Assembly: GCA_964017185.1 (NCBI GenBank)
Contig: OZ024882.1
Location: forward strand, 36,690,488-36,754,487
Reading direction: 5' to 3'
DNA length: 64,000 nt
Source of the DNA: Rugalucina vietnamica
Taxonomy: Eukaryota; Mollusca; Bivalvia; Lucinida; Lucinidae
Shown piece after piece: positions 13,617 to 24,437 of the stretch (position 1 is its first letter; every line of letters begins with the position of its first letter). The notes under the pieces are model-generated. The model did no database searches, was not told where the DNA came from, and saw nothing but the letters and a program-made list of their open reading frames with translations. The position numbers and the translations under genes are program-made.

Positions 13617-13640
13617 AAGAAGAATTTTAATCAACTTGAC
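13046..13640. repeat. Microsatellite cluster
   Basis: Contains (TTTC)n at about 13055-13085, (CTA)n and (ATA)n at about 13110-13145, a long (AAT)n at 13455-13506, ACTACTACT at 13545 and (AGA)n at 13588-13624. The two flanks of the longest tract share 'ATCAACT-GACAA-TACAAAGTTTTAGGCCAACT' (13511 and 13630), so this block is itself a short tandem duplication. Poly-Ile, poly-Asn and poly-Arg ORFs here are repeat artefacts. The part at 13190-13390 ('AAGGTCAAGGTCATCGAGGT') is probably another dispersed repeat. Confidence 0.85.
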
Positions 13641-14542
13641 AAATACAAAGTTTTAGGCCAACTTTTGTTAATTTTATGATACAATGTATGCAAGTGCCAT
13701 TGAAAGCATTGCAACAGCACCAGACATTCAATCGACAGGTATTAAACATATGTCCTACTTGCTAGTGTCAAGAAATAAATCTTAATTATAAAGTTTTATT
13801 CTTTTTAGCTTTCTAAAACAAAGACATGGGATAGAGACTGTTTTGTAACAGGCATTCACTGTTGACTCCTAGGCAATCACTGACCATATTTTGACCAAAT
13901 AGTTTACAAATATATACGGGAAGAGAACCCCTTCACGGCTTCCGAAGTTTGACGTTATCACTCGAGTACAGCACTTACTGACATTCGTCAGTAAAATGCT
14001 CATCTTATTGAAATAAACATTGTTAACATGGCATCTAGGCTGAAAAGAGTTGTTTGTAAACACTGACTTTGAACCAAACTTTGATAACTGGAATAAAAGG
14101 TACAGCAAGGAAATTGACGAGAAACTAGGTATGTTTGCCGCGGCTTTTGTCAAGTCAGTAACAATCCGTACTGCACGGATATCGATAGCTTACTCTATAG
14201 TTTGTCAAAGTATCTCATGATTTTGAATTGATATGCTAATAATAGCAATAATAAAATAATGTGTGCAGTCGGTAGCGACACAAGGCATGGAATATTAAAA
14301 TATATACAGTCTTATATAAACATAAGAAGTCTTCTGATTTGTCGCCATGAAACCAGAATTGCATCACGTTATCGTGGCTTACCTTGGTTAACTGATTTAT
14401 CCACAGTTTAATAAACTACAGCTGATAAATATAAGCCCCTGTCCAATCTTTACAAGATTCAAGTATTTTATTAAAATAAACATTAAACATTACACATTGT
14501 ATAATTTATATGTAGCTTGTACATGTGTTACATAAATGTATT

Positions 14543-14562
14543 CTTTTTCTTCTGTTTTAGGA
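14543..14562 (+). promoter_or_regulatory. Splice acceptor in GPCR 5' UTR
   Basis: A pyrimidine-rich tract ending in TTCTTCTGTTTTAG lies just before GACATGAC, about 60 bases upstream of the chosen ATG. This suggests a noncoding upstream exon that I could not locate. The short 5' UTR contains an ATG in 'GACATGACTTTTGA' that is closed by an immediate stop in its own frame, so it would act only as a tiny uORF. Confidence 0.5.
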
Positions 14563-14620
14563 CATGACTTTTGAATTTTAACCAGTGTGAATGAAAAGAG
14601 ACCAGAACTGATTCAACAAA

Positions 14621-15946
14621 ATGGCGTATCCCGATCAGGGTGACTTAGACGCTTATGGAGATGTGTTTGGTGATCACGGTGACACATACGCGTACTATGA
14701 TTATAACTACACGTACGGAAGCCCGTATTATCCATTCGCAGACTACATGCAATATGACGAGTTTTTCTTTTACGAATTCTTCGAGTTTGAACGACCGGTA
14801 TACCTCTACACATGGGAAGTGTTTGTTATTTTGACAACCCTTGCGAACATCTTGGTGATGTTAGTGCTCACGCGCAAAAGCATGCGAAATGCGACAAACG
14901 TAATTTTGATCGCTATAGCAATTACTGACTCCCTAACCGGACTGGTGACATTACCTACTTATGTTTATGCGTTTCAGCATTACGAACGAAAACATTTGAA
15001 ACTGACAAAGGAATGGTGTGAGGCATTCATGATAAGTAAGCTATTCATATCTAAAGCCTTCCACACAATGTCAGTGTGGCTGACTGTGTGCTTAGGATTG
15101 CAACGCTATATCTCAGTTTCATGGCCATTCCGAGCTCAGACGTTGTTTACGTTACCTAAGACGGCGATGATGATCATCACTGTTGCTTTACTGTCACCCA
15201 TCTTGCATGTTTACCACCTTACAAACAGAAAGGCGATAGGGACACAGTGTGCTTGGAAACTTAATGACGATTGCAAAGAGGACTGTGCGTACCTATGGCT
15301 GACATTTCTGTTGATGCATTTCATTCCTTGTACTCTGCTGGTGGTCCTTACTTCGCTGATGGTGTACACACTGTGGCACACAGAAGCTCGGATGCACGAG
15401 TCACACATGATAGCCAACCAAAAGAACCTCAAACGGCGCGCCGCACAAAGCAGGCGAATTTCCATCATTGTCGTAATCGTTGTCGTAATTTTTCTGATAC
15501 CGGAAATACCTTACGGCATCTTCCTCCTGATTTCCGTTTCCTTGAAACACCAGAAGAAGAAGTTGATGGAGCTGCGCACAAACCGCGCATTTCACTGCGC
15601 ATACGAACTCCTGCTCGTGCTTAGTTTCCATGCAAATTTCTGGGTCTATACGATCATGAACAGAAAATTTCGATCTGGGTTATTAAGAAGCTTTGATCCA
15701 TGCGTGATGCTCGTCTACAGATTCTTACGAATATTCGGGATACAGAAGGAGCTCATTCGTCGCCCAAGTGTTTCATCGAGCTACGGAACACATCATGAGT
15801 CCGACGCGGTCACTCGGACAATGTCGATTTCCCAGCATTCCAACTCGAACAACTCGACGTTGGAAATGAAGATTTACCGAGCCGATTCAACGCAGCGGAG
15901 ATTCAATGGACCTCTAAAAGAAAGTTCTCTTACATTTGATAATTGA
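14621..15946 (+). CDS. Class A GPCR, neuropeptide-receptor-like
   Basis: 441-residue seven-helix receptor with its complete coding sequence in one exon. Predicted helices: TM1 61-84 (N76), TM2 91-114 (D103 in AITD), TM3 about 135-164 with QRY 161-163 in place of DRY, TM4 180-199, TM5 223-250, TM6 279-303 with FLIPEIP 291-297 in place of the common CWxP, and TM7 about 325-347 with HANFWVYTIM in place of NPxxY. C133 with C210 or C218/C222 can form the TM3-ECL2 disulphide. The 'WLTVCLGLQRYI' and 'PEIPYGI' patterns and the NFWVY ending fit the FMRFamide / sex-peptide / dmsr-like receptors of invertebrates; the ligand is not inferable. The N-terminal tail has 13 tyrosines among many acidic residues and one sequon (N29). 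The C-tail (348-441) is Ser/Thr-rich, suiting arrestin regulation. The start is the first in-frame ATG after the acceptor. A mariner relic lies about 28 bases past the stop. Confidence 0.9.
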   Translation: MAYPDQGDLDAYGDVFGDHGDTYAYYDYNYTYGSPYYPFADYMQYDEFFFYEFFEFERPVYLYTWEVFVILTTLANILVMLVLTRKSMRNATNVILIAIAITDSLTGLVTLPTYVYAFQHYERKHLKLTKEWCEAFMISKLFISKAFHTMSVWLTVCLGLQRYISVSWPFRAQTLFTLPKTAMMIITVALLSPILHVYHLTNRKAIGTQCAWKLNDDCKEDCAYLWLTFLLMHFIPCTLLVVLTSLMVYTLWHTEARMHESHMIANQKNLKRRAAQSRRISIIVVIVVVIFLIPEIPYGIFLLISVSLKHQKKKLMELRTNRAFHCAYELLLVLSFHANFWVYTIMNRKFRSGLLRSFDPCVMLVYRFLRIFGIQKELIRRPSVSSSYGTHHESDAVTRTMSISQHSNSNNSTLEMKIYRADSTQRRFNGPLKESSLTFDN

Positions 15947-15973
15947 TAATTATAAGGTAAATAGGAGTTTAAA

Positions 15974-16654
15974 TAGGGTGTTCAAAAAGTTCGCGGTAAA
16001 AGTGTCATCATGTTCTTATTTGGTTAATCACCTGAATTAAACTCAAACAGTTATATAGACAAACATGATTTCTACTTATACAGCAAACTCTGCTGCTCTG
16101 GCATATATACAATGTTAACAGTGGTTGCTATGGAAACCGTACATCACGATTACCGGCCCAGTTTTGTTCATTTTTTACAAAAAGTCGATGTTAAATGATG
16201 ACGTTGCATTTGATAGTTTACCGTGGTATTTTCAACAAACTTTGTATGAGTAAAGTTCAATATGTATGCGTGAGCACATGATGTCATATCAGTGACGTCA
16301 TTTGGGCGTAGACGGCCATATTGTTTAGTGAGTACGCCTAAAATTTGCGGAGAACAACGGTCTTCAATAAGCTGTGTGTATGGAACAGATTTTAAAGAAA
16401 CACTGCTAAAAGCAAAAAACGCATATGGCGACAAGGAAATTAAAAAAAAAAACGGCAAGCTACAAGTAGTATGCATGATGTCGTTACCTTAATAACGCGC
16501 GTGATTTAATGCTTAATTTTCATCCGATTTAATTCAAATTTTGTGCATACGTTTACTATATGTTAATTTACAACATGCACAGAGAGCGTAAATTTCCCAT
16601 GACAATAACAAATTTTGCAGCACTTTTCCTCGAACTTTTTGAACCGCCCACGTA
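15974..16654 (+). mobile_element. Mariner deletion derivative with transposase relic
   Basis: The ends are inverted: left GGGTGTTCAAAAAGTTCG then (C)GG-AAAAGTG; right, reverse-complemented, GGGCGGTTCAAAAAGTTCG then AGG-AAAAGTG. TA lies at both outer edges (15974 and 16653), the mariner/Tc1 target. The interior has a plus-strand frame (about 16292-16492) with 'EQRSSISCVYGTDFKETL' and 'AKNAYGDKEI', which fits the N-terminal helix-turn-helix pattern of mariner transposases (EQR...ETL...AYGD). It then runs off into a stop; the catalytic DDD domain is absent, so this copy cannot code for transposase. It lies in or just after the GPCR 3' UTR. Confidence 0.7.
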
Positions 16655-17600
16655 CTAGATGATTGAACTGGTTGCCCAAGGCTTAGAAATAATGAAATAC
16701 GTCTTTCGCAATTTTTATTTTCAGGTGTTTTTTCAGTCTCTGTGGCTCGTCTAGTCTATAGATGGGGCTCGATTTCTAAACTCAGCCAAGTCGATTGGAG
16801 AGACAAGCTAGACTCTGAATTTCAATTTCAATATAGAGATAATGATAAAAGAGAAAACAATAACTATATCACAATTATATGTTTTACAGACTAGTAGCTA
16901 GTCTAGTTTATCGCAACGTTGTTGATTCTATGGGCATCTCAAAGAGAGACCAAGCCAATTATAACAACTTACACATAAACATGGTCACTGTGTTTGAACA
17001 GCCTGGATGATAAAGAGCGCCATTAAGGTCTTTTTATTTTCGAGAAATTGTCGGGTATCTCTAAACAATAAATGTTCATAAACATTTGTTATAATTTCAT
17101 TTTATTATACATGTACATGTACAATTAACAGTATGTGTTGTTGTTGCATATTTTCAATGGTCCGCTCACTCGAACGGATACGTGCTACAATAAACTGTAT
17201 CAGAGTTTGTATGCCCATAATGGAGGCGGCGAGTCCGATGCAGTGTTTCCCGAAAGGAAATGAAATCGTCCATTCACGAAAACAGGATTACATGTTTAAT
17301 GTTTCTACAGTTATGTGACATTTTCTTGGCGAATCAAAATTGATCAATAAGTCTTACAAGTATAAGCGTTTTTAAAACGCTTGCGATCTCTCAGCACTAT
17401 TTTCACTGTATGACACGGCGATAACCACAGACCGAAAAGATTCTGGCAGCTCGGTTTACCCTAGCCGGCATGCGGTCGTGTGACTCAATCGGAAATGCCT
17501 CGTCCAATAAAGCGCTGCCGGAACTCTAGTCGATTAACAACAAGATTCCAGCCCTGTTCAATTATATATGAGCTCTCGCAAAAATGTGCAGCAAACATTT
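16655..17600. other. Intergenic, no gene seen
   Basis: No supported ORF. 'GACTAGTAGCTAGTCTAG' near 16890 is a short palindromic stretch, and 'ACATGTACATGTACA' near 17110 is a small direct repeat. No other structure noted. Confidence 0.3.
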
Positions 17601-17605
17601 CGAAA

Positions 17606-17636
<31 letters not shown>

Positions 17637-17864
17637 AAAAATAAATAAATAAAAAAAAAAAAAATAAATAAAAAATAAAAAAGAGTAAATAAGCAATGCT
17701 TATTAAATACCCCCCCCGCAGGGTAACTGTTTACCACAAAAATTATTTTGGAAATATAATTTCTTCATGCAAATGTCCAATGTGTGTACATCATGTAGGC
17801 ATGATATCAAATTGTTCCATCAAAAACTGTGGTAGTAGTTGATCGGCCCGTGAAAGCCCTTACC

Positions 17865-17895
<31 letters not shown>

Positions 17896-18460
17896 CTAAG
17901 AAAAATTGTCTAAGTTCTCATAGCTGTAATTTTGTCAAAAATTATTTTTTCACAATAGAATTTCTTCATGCAAATGTCCAATGGGTGTACATCATGTAGC
18001 CATGATATCAAATTGTTCCATCAAAAACTGTGGTAGGAGTTGATCGGCCCGTGAAAGCCCTTACCTGTAAAAAAAGTAAGAAAATTGCCTAAGTTCTCAT
18101 AGCTGTCGTTTTGTCAAAACTTATTTTTTCGCAATAAAATTTCTTCATGCAAATGTCCAATGGGTGTACATCATGTAGGCATGATATCAAATTTTTCCAT
18201 CAAAAACTGTGGTAGGAGTTGATCGGCCCGTGAAAGCCCTTACCTGTAAAAAAAAAAAAAAAAAAAAAATCTAAGACAATTGCCAAAGTTCTCATAGTTG
18301 TCATTTTGTCAAAATTATTTTTTCGCAATAACATTTCTTCATGCAAATGTCCAATGGGTCTACATCATTTAGGCATAATATCAAAAAGTTCCAACAAAAA
18401 CTGTGGTAGGAGTTGATCGGTCCGTAAATGCACTATCTTCACTGTATACAAAAGCCAGTG
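17601..18460. repeat. Tandem repeat, ~180-200-bp period, 4 copies
   Basis: 'TTCTTCATGCAAATGTCCAA' starts near 17761, 17962, 18141 and 18335. Each unit continues with 'TACATCATGTAGGCATGATA', 'AAAAACTGTGGTAG' and 'TTGATCGGCCCGTGAAAG', then 'CCTTACCTGTAAAAA'. Period differences (201, 179 and 194) come mostly from the poly-A tract inside each unit. The last copy is the most diverged. An A/AAT-rich simple tract (17606-17683) precedes it. Confidence 0.85.
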
Positions 18461-18764
18461 AGGTAACTCAAAAGGGACTGGCCCCTAGCCCTTCATTTTT
18501 GCATGTACATATTTGCCCCATAGATATGCAGATGGGGGTATAAAATTGCTAATTTAACATGCCCTCTTGAAGCATTGAATTGAAAGCACCTCCCAATATA
18601 CAGTTGCCGTTTCGTCCACGAAATAACATTTCGTTTTCTCTTATTCGAGCTTATTCGAGTGACTACTGATATACAGCATATGGTTTTATACATTAATTCA
18701 TTCGAAATCAATTTATTCATAAAACATTTTCTAATTATAATAGTTATCACTACCAACAATCACA

Positions 18765-19200
18765 GGGTTTTGTATACATACAAACCGATAAATGATCGGT
18801 GACACACACTGCAATTGAGAACGAATGTGAGATGAAAGATTCGAGTTTTCTCCTACAGCGTTTCTTCCACTGATAGGTGCAGTCAATACAGAAATTGAAC
18901 ATTTACTGAAAATAACATAAGAAATCCCGGCTATTTCGTTTTCGCTAACACTTCCATGTTATTGTGTTGGAAGCACTACATGTTCATGGGGCGGAAGTGT
19001 TTGCGAAAACGAAATAACCTGGATTTCTTATAATACTTTCATTCAATAAATGTTCAATTTCTGCATGGACTACGCCTATCTATCAGTCAACAGAGTAATT
19101 GAAATAGGAGAAAACTCGAATTTTTCATCTCAACTTCGAGCAGAATTGCATTGTGCGTCACCGATCATTTATCGATTTGTATGTAAACAATACCACGTGT
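18765..19200. mobile_element. Foldback MITE, copy 1 (~430 bp)
   Basis: The element is an almost complete palindrome centred near 18985. Left-arm blocks such as 'CGATAAATGATCGGTGAC', 'TCGAGTTTTCTCCTA', 'AATTGAACATTTA' and 'TATTTCGTTTTCGC' recur inverted in the right arm. The loop is about 60 bases ('GGAAGCACTACATG'). A second copy is at 27745-28090. No ORF of note. Such a structure would give a long hairpin if transcribed. Confidence 0.8.
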
Positions 19201-19220
19201 TTTTCAGATGTGGTTATGCT

Positions 19221-19311
19221 TCCCAGCAGGCACATGACGTCATAATGACGTCAGATCGACGTCGCATCAACGTTGATAGGACGTCATTTTGACGTCATGT
19301 GCCCGCTGGGA
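19221..19311. mobile_element. 91-bp MITE rich in GACGTC
   Basis: Ends TCCCAGCAGGCACATGACGTC and the inverse GACGTCATGTGCCCGCTGGGA, with further GACGTC palindromes between them (six in about 90 bases). Short elements with CAGC-GGCACATGACGTCA ends are widespread in animal genomes; the superfamily is not assigned here. GACGTCA is also the CRE/ATF half-palindrome type, so the element could bring bZIP sites. Confidence 0.75.
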
Positions 19312-19899
19312 TAGAACTCAAGAATCTTATGACGCATTCTATTTGAACAGCTACTTTCGGCTTCGCCACACATAAGCGACATTCCCTCGACGCAGGCTTG
19401 CGCAGTTTTATGTAAAAGGTGAATCTGTTTTGAAGATGTTTTATAGAATTAATATTTAAAACGAACAAACAAGAAGGGTAACGATTTTGCCCAGAAATCA
19501 CAATTTGAAATTAAACATGATAAACATTTTGGCCTTTAATGGGGCCCCGTAAATTCGATTAAAGCCCTCCTGTAATGTCTTACTTGACCGTTCCAATTTG
19601 TTTCTGTCGGGATTCATCGTGTTGTTCTGTCTACTTGTCTATTGTACTTGGTTGATGCTAGCCGGATGGCCGGATCTTGCTCAGATAGAGCTAGTCATCT
19701 TCTTCACATTTGATATGTTTTAGCAGCTTCCAGTATTCTGATCCAATGTCAGGCCACTAGGTTTTCTGGTATCCTGATAGGAATACATTTCTTCAAATTA
19801 AACGTCATTTATCCATATTTTGTAGGGATACTATCAGTTCCAGGAGCTGATCAGCCCATACACAAATGCAAGTGAAATGTCTCAATTCTTAAACCTGTC
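19312..19899. other. Intergenic, no gene seen
   Basis: Nothing recognised beyond short ORFs without coding character. Confidence 0.25.
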
Positions 19900-22720
19900 A
19901 TTTTGTGTTTTTTCACATCCCTGTTTCAGGCAAATGTTCAACGTATATCTGCATAGCCCCAGGACAGGGTCAGAATAATCCCTGGGCATAATTTCTCTTT
20001 CAAATTAATAAATATTCTGTCCACTTGCACATTCCGTGTCAGTTTAACAGTTTTCTGTATATGTGAGCTATATTAACATTGCCGTAAAATCTATCAAGGT
20101 CATCACATGATCATGATTTATAAACACATTAATTGCAACATATCAAGTTTCGTTGCCTTAGGCAAAGAAGATTTTTGAAGGGTTTTTACCATATATGGGC
20201 ATGGCTGCCATCTTGGTCATGTGACCTAGTTTTTGTATAATCACATTGGTTTTACTTCATACAGATGCTTCCTATAAAATTTGACTTTGATTGGCCAAGC
20301 TATTTTAGAAGAGAAGATCTTTGAATATTATGTGATATACAGGGTGTTAAGAAAGTTCGAAGACATTGCAATAATCCTTATAACTTCACAATGAATAACC
20401 ACACAATCCAAAAAATCTACACACTTAAAACCCATTTTAATATCAGTCTCCACACTATCATAGAACTTCTACAACTTCTGTTTTGACTGGTTTATATAAC
20501 AATTTCTAAGTCAGGGTGCCACAGCTTGCGGTATTCCCTATGAGATATTGTGTAAAAGGGGGTGGTATATGAAACATAATTTAAAACATCCACAATTTGA
20601 ATTGGGGAACATAAAATAACTTTAAGTGATAGTCATTGTCCTTTACTTTACCATGAACATAATAGTTATTATAAGATAGTTCAGGACATATGAATTTTCA
20701 TCAGATGAAAACACATAATTTACGAACAGAACAGCTGTGGGTGTTTTGATAGGGGGTAGGGGTAATCAAGACTTAACATAGACACAATGTGGAGCAAATA
20801 ACGTACATAAAATATTTCATAATATGTAATAAGTGTCTGTAAAGTGAACAGAAATGTTAAAATGTCGATTTTATAGATTGTGTGGTTAAAATTTATCATA
20901 CAATAGCTTTGACCCCAAAAAAAGTATAGTACCAAAATTAGGTAAAATGACGGAAAATCGAGATTTTCATAAACAATAGAACACTTTTACTGGTATTGGC
21001 ATCGTAAATCACAATAATACACACCCCTGTATCAAATATTACCACGTCAATCTGAATAAACTACTGTATGTGTGTGTTATATTCACGATTTTGAAATTTC
21101 AACACAAAATTGTATGTTGATAAATTGGGGGGACAGGGTAAGGTATAGCGTATTGTTCGTTAAGTTTTCTTCAAAGATCAGGAAGTGACATCATCAAAAA
21201 TGAGCTTTTGTTATGCCACAACTTATTAAATAGCACTATATTAGAAAAAGAAATGACAATAACCAGGCAGTTTCAAATGCTTATAAAATATTTACCCATA
21301 CCCCCTACTATTTGTGGCCTTTTTTAAGAATGGGGATACCCTAAGATTTTGCTCAACAATTCCAGAAAGTTTACAAGGCAATAGGAAATGATGACTCAAA
21401 TTAGCATAAAAACATTCCTGGTGATATTTTTGATCAATGTATTCAATATGAGTCCACTGGTATTGGAAATTTTAACAGTTTCTCGGACAGGCACTGTTTA
21501 AACCCACATTTTGCATTTTGTGAATGTCAGTTCAGAAGAGGGGTAGCTTATTGCCACATATAATTTTCTTATCAGTTTAATATCCCGGGGTTTAATATAA
21601 AACAAAGTTTTTGTCTGTTTTATCTTGTATGCCATATTTTTCAAAATCAAAAATACAGTATATTATGATATCTATATGCTTTATTAAACACTTAGTGTCC
21701 TTTTAACTGATGCCTTCGAACTTTCTTAACACCCTGTACATGTACGTATATAATGCCCCAAGCCAGGGGCAGACCCACGCCTGGGATCCAAATTCTATTC
21801 AGAATCTTAAATCTGCAGTTCATTTACCCATTTCCTGCAATTTCCCCCCTCAAATCCTATGTTAACAATTTTCCCCATTCAAATGCATAGGCGACTTATG
21901 TTGACCTTGCCCTTAAATAGGTCAGGTCATGTCAGAATCATGATTTACACAAACTTTGTAGAGCTTCAATGTCTGATGCTTCATGCCAAGTTTCAAAATC
22001 ATAGGCCTTCTGGTTCTGGAGAAGATTTTAAAGGATTTTGTTATTTATAGAAAGGCTGCTATCTAGGTCATGTGACCTTGACCATCTACAGTTGTATACA
22101 AACTTTCATTCCCCGTTCCCAACGATGCTTTACATAAAGTTTGATTTTGACTGGCCAAGCGGTTTCAGAGAAGGAGATGTTTGAATATTATGGTTATATA
22201 CATGTATATAGCTTCGGGGCAGGGGCAGACAACCCCCTACGTGCAATTGTTTTTAAAAGAAAACATAAATATTCTGTCAATTTGACCATTTCCTGCAAGT
22301 TTTGCCCTTCAAATCCCATTTTAACAATTTTGCCCATTTAAATGCATGGGCGACCTATGTTGACCTTGCCGTAAAATAGGTAAAATTCATCACAGGGTCA
22401 TGATTTATACATTTTTACAGCTCCTCTCCTTGATGCTTCATGTCAAGTTTCAATATCATATGCCCTTTGGTTCTGGAGAAGATTTTTAAAAGTGTTTGCT
22501 ATTTATAGCCATGCGGCCATCTTGGTCATGTGACCTAGACCATTTATAGAAACTTTCGTTCCCCCTTCCTAAGGATGCTCCACATGAAGTTAGGCTTTGA
22601 TTGGTCCAGCGGTTTAAGAGGAGAAGACGTTTGAATATTGTGGACAACAACGACTACAACTACAACGACAACGACAATATACTATAAGCTCACCTGTGAG
22701 CCTTCGGCTCAGGTGAGCTA
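19900..22720 (-). mobile_element. Helentron-like element, inverted, with nested insertion
   Basis: Reads on the minus strand from 22720 (TAGCTCACCTGAGCCGAAGG, then the GAGCCTTCGGCTC hairpin and a GTTGTCGTTG-type microsatellite at about 22647-22680). It is followed by several ~450-bp-type units with 'CATGACCAAGATGG', 'AAGCGGTTTCAGAG' (plus-strand 'TGGCCAAGC') and 'AAGGTCAACATAGG'. It is interrupted by the element at 20338-21738. No 3' hairpin or CTRR end is seen, so the far end (about 19900) is truncated or decayed. Confidence 0.65.
20338..21738. mobile_element. TA-flanked TIR element, 1.4 kb, nested
   Basis: Both ends carry CAGGGTGTTAAGAAAGTTCG followed by AAG, perfectly inverted over 23 bases, and each is bounded by TA (20338 and 21737). 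The flanks rejoin to the host repeat's usual 'ATTATG-TATACATGTA-ATA' text, so the TA is the duplicated target. TA targeting and these ends point to Tc1/mariner-type mobilisation. The interior has no transposase that I can see, so it is probably non-autonomous. The ends resemble those of the relic at 15974 (GGGTGTT-A-AAAGTTCG), though they are not the same family. Confidence 0.85.
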
Positions 22721-22734
22721 AAAAAAAAACATCA

Positions 22735-23300
22735 ATAATTATACTTGAAGCCAGTAAAAACGCAACTTTCAGCATATAACCTATCCAACGATTCTTGGAT
22801 ATTTTCACAATGATATTATATAAAATCATGAAATTGTCGTCCCGATATGAAAGCCATATTCGTCTTGTGCTAAATTAGCAAGTGAAGTAAAGCGATCTGC
22901 GTTTGTCGATTAAGGGACACAACTCAAACATGGACAAAACAAAAGCAAATGCACCTTGACAATCCAGCTATACGTTAACCTTTATGACTAGCTCTTTTGT
23001 GTTCAAACTTTCGGTCAATGCCAATATTGCTCTAAAGTCTATGTAAACCATTCCGTAGATTGTTTTTTTCAAGTTTTGATCTTGTAAAAGGCCATCAAAG
23101 TCAGTACCTGAAAACCGGAAGTGAATTCAAGAATGCCATTTTTGAAAATTAAAACTGTCATAAAATGGACCCATATGCTAGAACGTAACATCTCCTGTGT
23201 CCAAACTATGGAATGATTCTGTTTTATTGAAGTTTCGGTAGATTCTCAAAATCTGTGGTATTTTTTTCGAAAATTTGAACATTTGGAAATTAATCTTGGT
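22735..23300 (+). repeat. Dispersed repeat shared with 40.8 kb
   Basis: Shares with 40820-41050, in the same orientation: 'AAGCCAGTAAAAA-CG/GAAACTTTCAGCAT', 'GTTCAAACT', 'TATGGAATGATTC-GTTTTAT', 'TTTCGG-AGATTCTCAAAATC' and 'TTTGAACATTTG-AAATTAAT'. The 40.8-kb copy is shorter by an internal deletion. It directly follows the Helentron-like end here. Class unknown. Confidence 0.6.
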
Positions 23301-24069
23301 CGTTCCATCAGGTGGAATTGTCGGTATTACACCGTTTTTTGTTGCTGGTATGTATTCGGCCGCATACTTCCGCATTGAAATTGGGTTGCTATGCAAGGTT
23401 GAATGGGTTTAAAATAAAATTTTAATGATTTTGTCATTTTTCACCCAAAAATCAACCAGAAGTGCTAAATTGAGTTCAGTTTTTGCTGAACGATTCTCGG
23501 GCGAGGGGCAAGCTGACTTCGCTATAAACAAAGCGCACAAGGTGTCCCTGAAAGGTAGAAATAACATGTATATCAGTTGCGTTTTTAATGGTTTTAAGTA
23601 TATATTACAGGAACTTAGTATTCTATTGTAGCCCCATTACCTTAACGTATTTGCTCTTTCCATGTCGATAAAGATTTATAGTTTCACGAAATTCCATGAA
23701 TGATCGTCAAAATGTAAACGCTGCGTGTTCAAGGAAGTTCCGCGCATGTGACTATTAATGTTTTGAGTATTAAAACCGCTATTCGGATGCTTACAGTTAC
23801 ACCTTCTTACGGAAGTTTCTTTAATGAATCAGTCGAGTATCACGCCGACAAAATCAACAATATTATTCGTGTACAAAATGCGTTACATGAACAGACTAAA
23901 AGTAAGTACAACGAGATGACATAAAAAGTTTGAAATTTGAGAAACATGAACGAATTTAGACAATTTGTCGGCGTGACACGAGTCCTCGTGTTTACTGCAC
24001 CACAATGCTTTTACATATATCTGTGTTATTTTAAAATCAATAACCGACTCATTATTCGTACAGAGTCGT
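23301..24069. other. Intergenic, no gene seen
   Basis: No gene or repeat recognised. 'AATCACGCCGACAAAATC' and 'TGTCGGCGTGAC' (about 23842 and 23966) form an inverted pair around about 120 bases. Confidence 0.3.
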
Positions 24070-24137
24070 TTGAACGGACGGACAGGTACCTGCCTATCCT
24101 ATAAACTCACCTGAAAATCTTCGGCTCAGGTGAGCTT
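24070..24137 (-). mobile_element. Helentron-like solo 5' end
   Basis: 'GACGGACAGG', then 'ATAAACTCACCTG', a loop and 'CTTCGGCTCAGGTGAGC' form the inverted left terminus of the family without any body. It ends exactly where the next short element begins. Confidence 0.55.
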
Positions 24138-24380
24138 AACTCATTTAAGCCTGGCGTCCCTTTTGTGGGACATAGGCAAACAGAATAGCCCAAGATGTGA
24201 CGCCGCAGAACGCGGCGTCCCATCTGGGGCTATTCTGTTTGCGAAAAGTAATTTCATCGAAAAATGAGATAAATATTAAAAATCACTCCTAACATCCCTA
24301 AACGTACTCCTAAAAGTGAAAGTGGGCTCACCCAATTGATAATGATGGGAAAATCCATTCGTCAAATATGGGTTAAATAG
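24138..24380. mobile_element. Hairpin MITE, copy 1 (~240 bp)
   Basis: Starts AACTCATTTAAGCCTGGCGT and ends near GGGTTAAATAG, with short inverted ends (CATTTAAGCC / GGGTTTAAATG type). It contains a strong hairpin: CAAACAGAATAGCCC...GACGCCGC, a loop AGAAC, then GCGGCGTC...GGGCTATTCTGTTTG. A second copy is at 31929-32158 with the same layout. No coding content. Confidence 0.75.
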
Positions 24381-24437
24381 TCATCTTGATTCACATACAT
24401 GTCATCAATGTTTATATGATGTCATGCGAGGCCTTTT

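Noticed and set aside
13306-13656. ORFs made of poly-Ile, poly-Asn and poly-Arg
   Set aside because: Translations of the AAT and AGA microsatellites; no coding signal.
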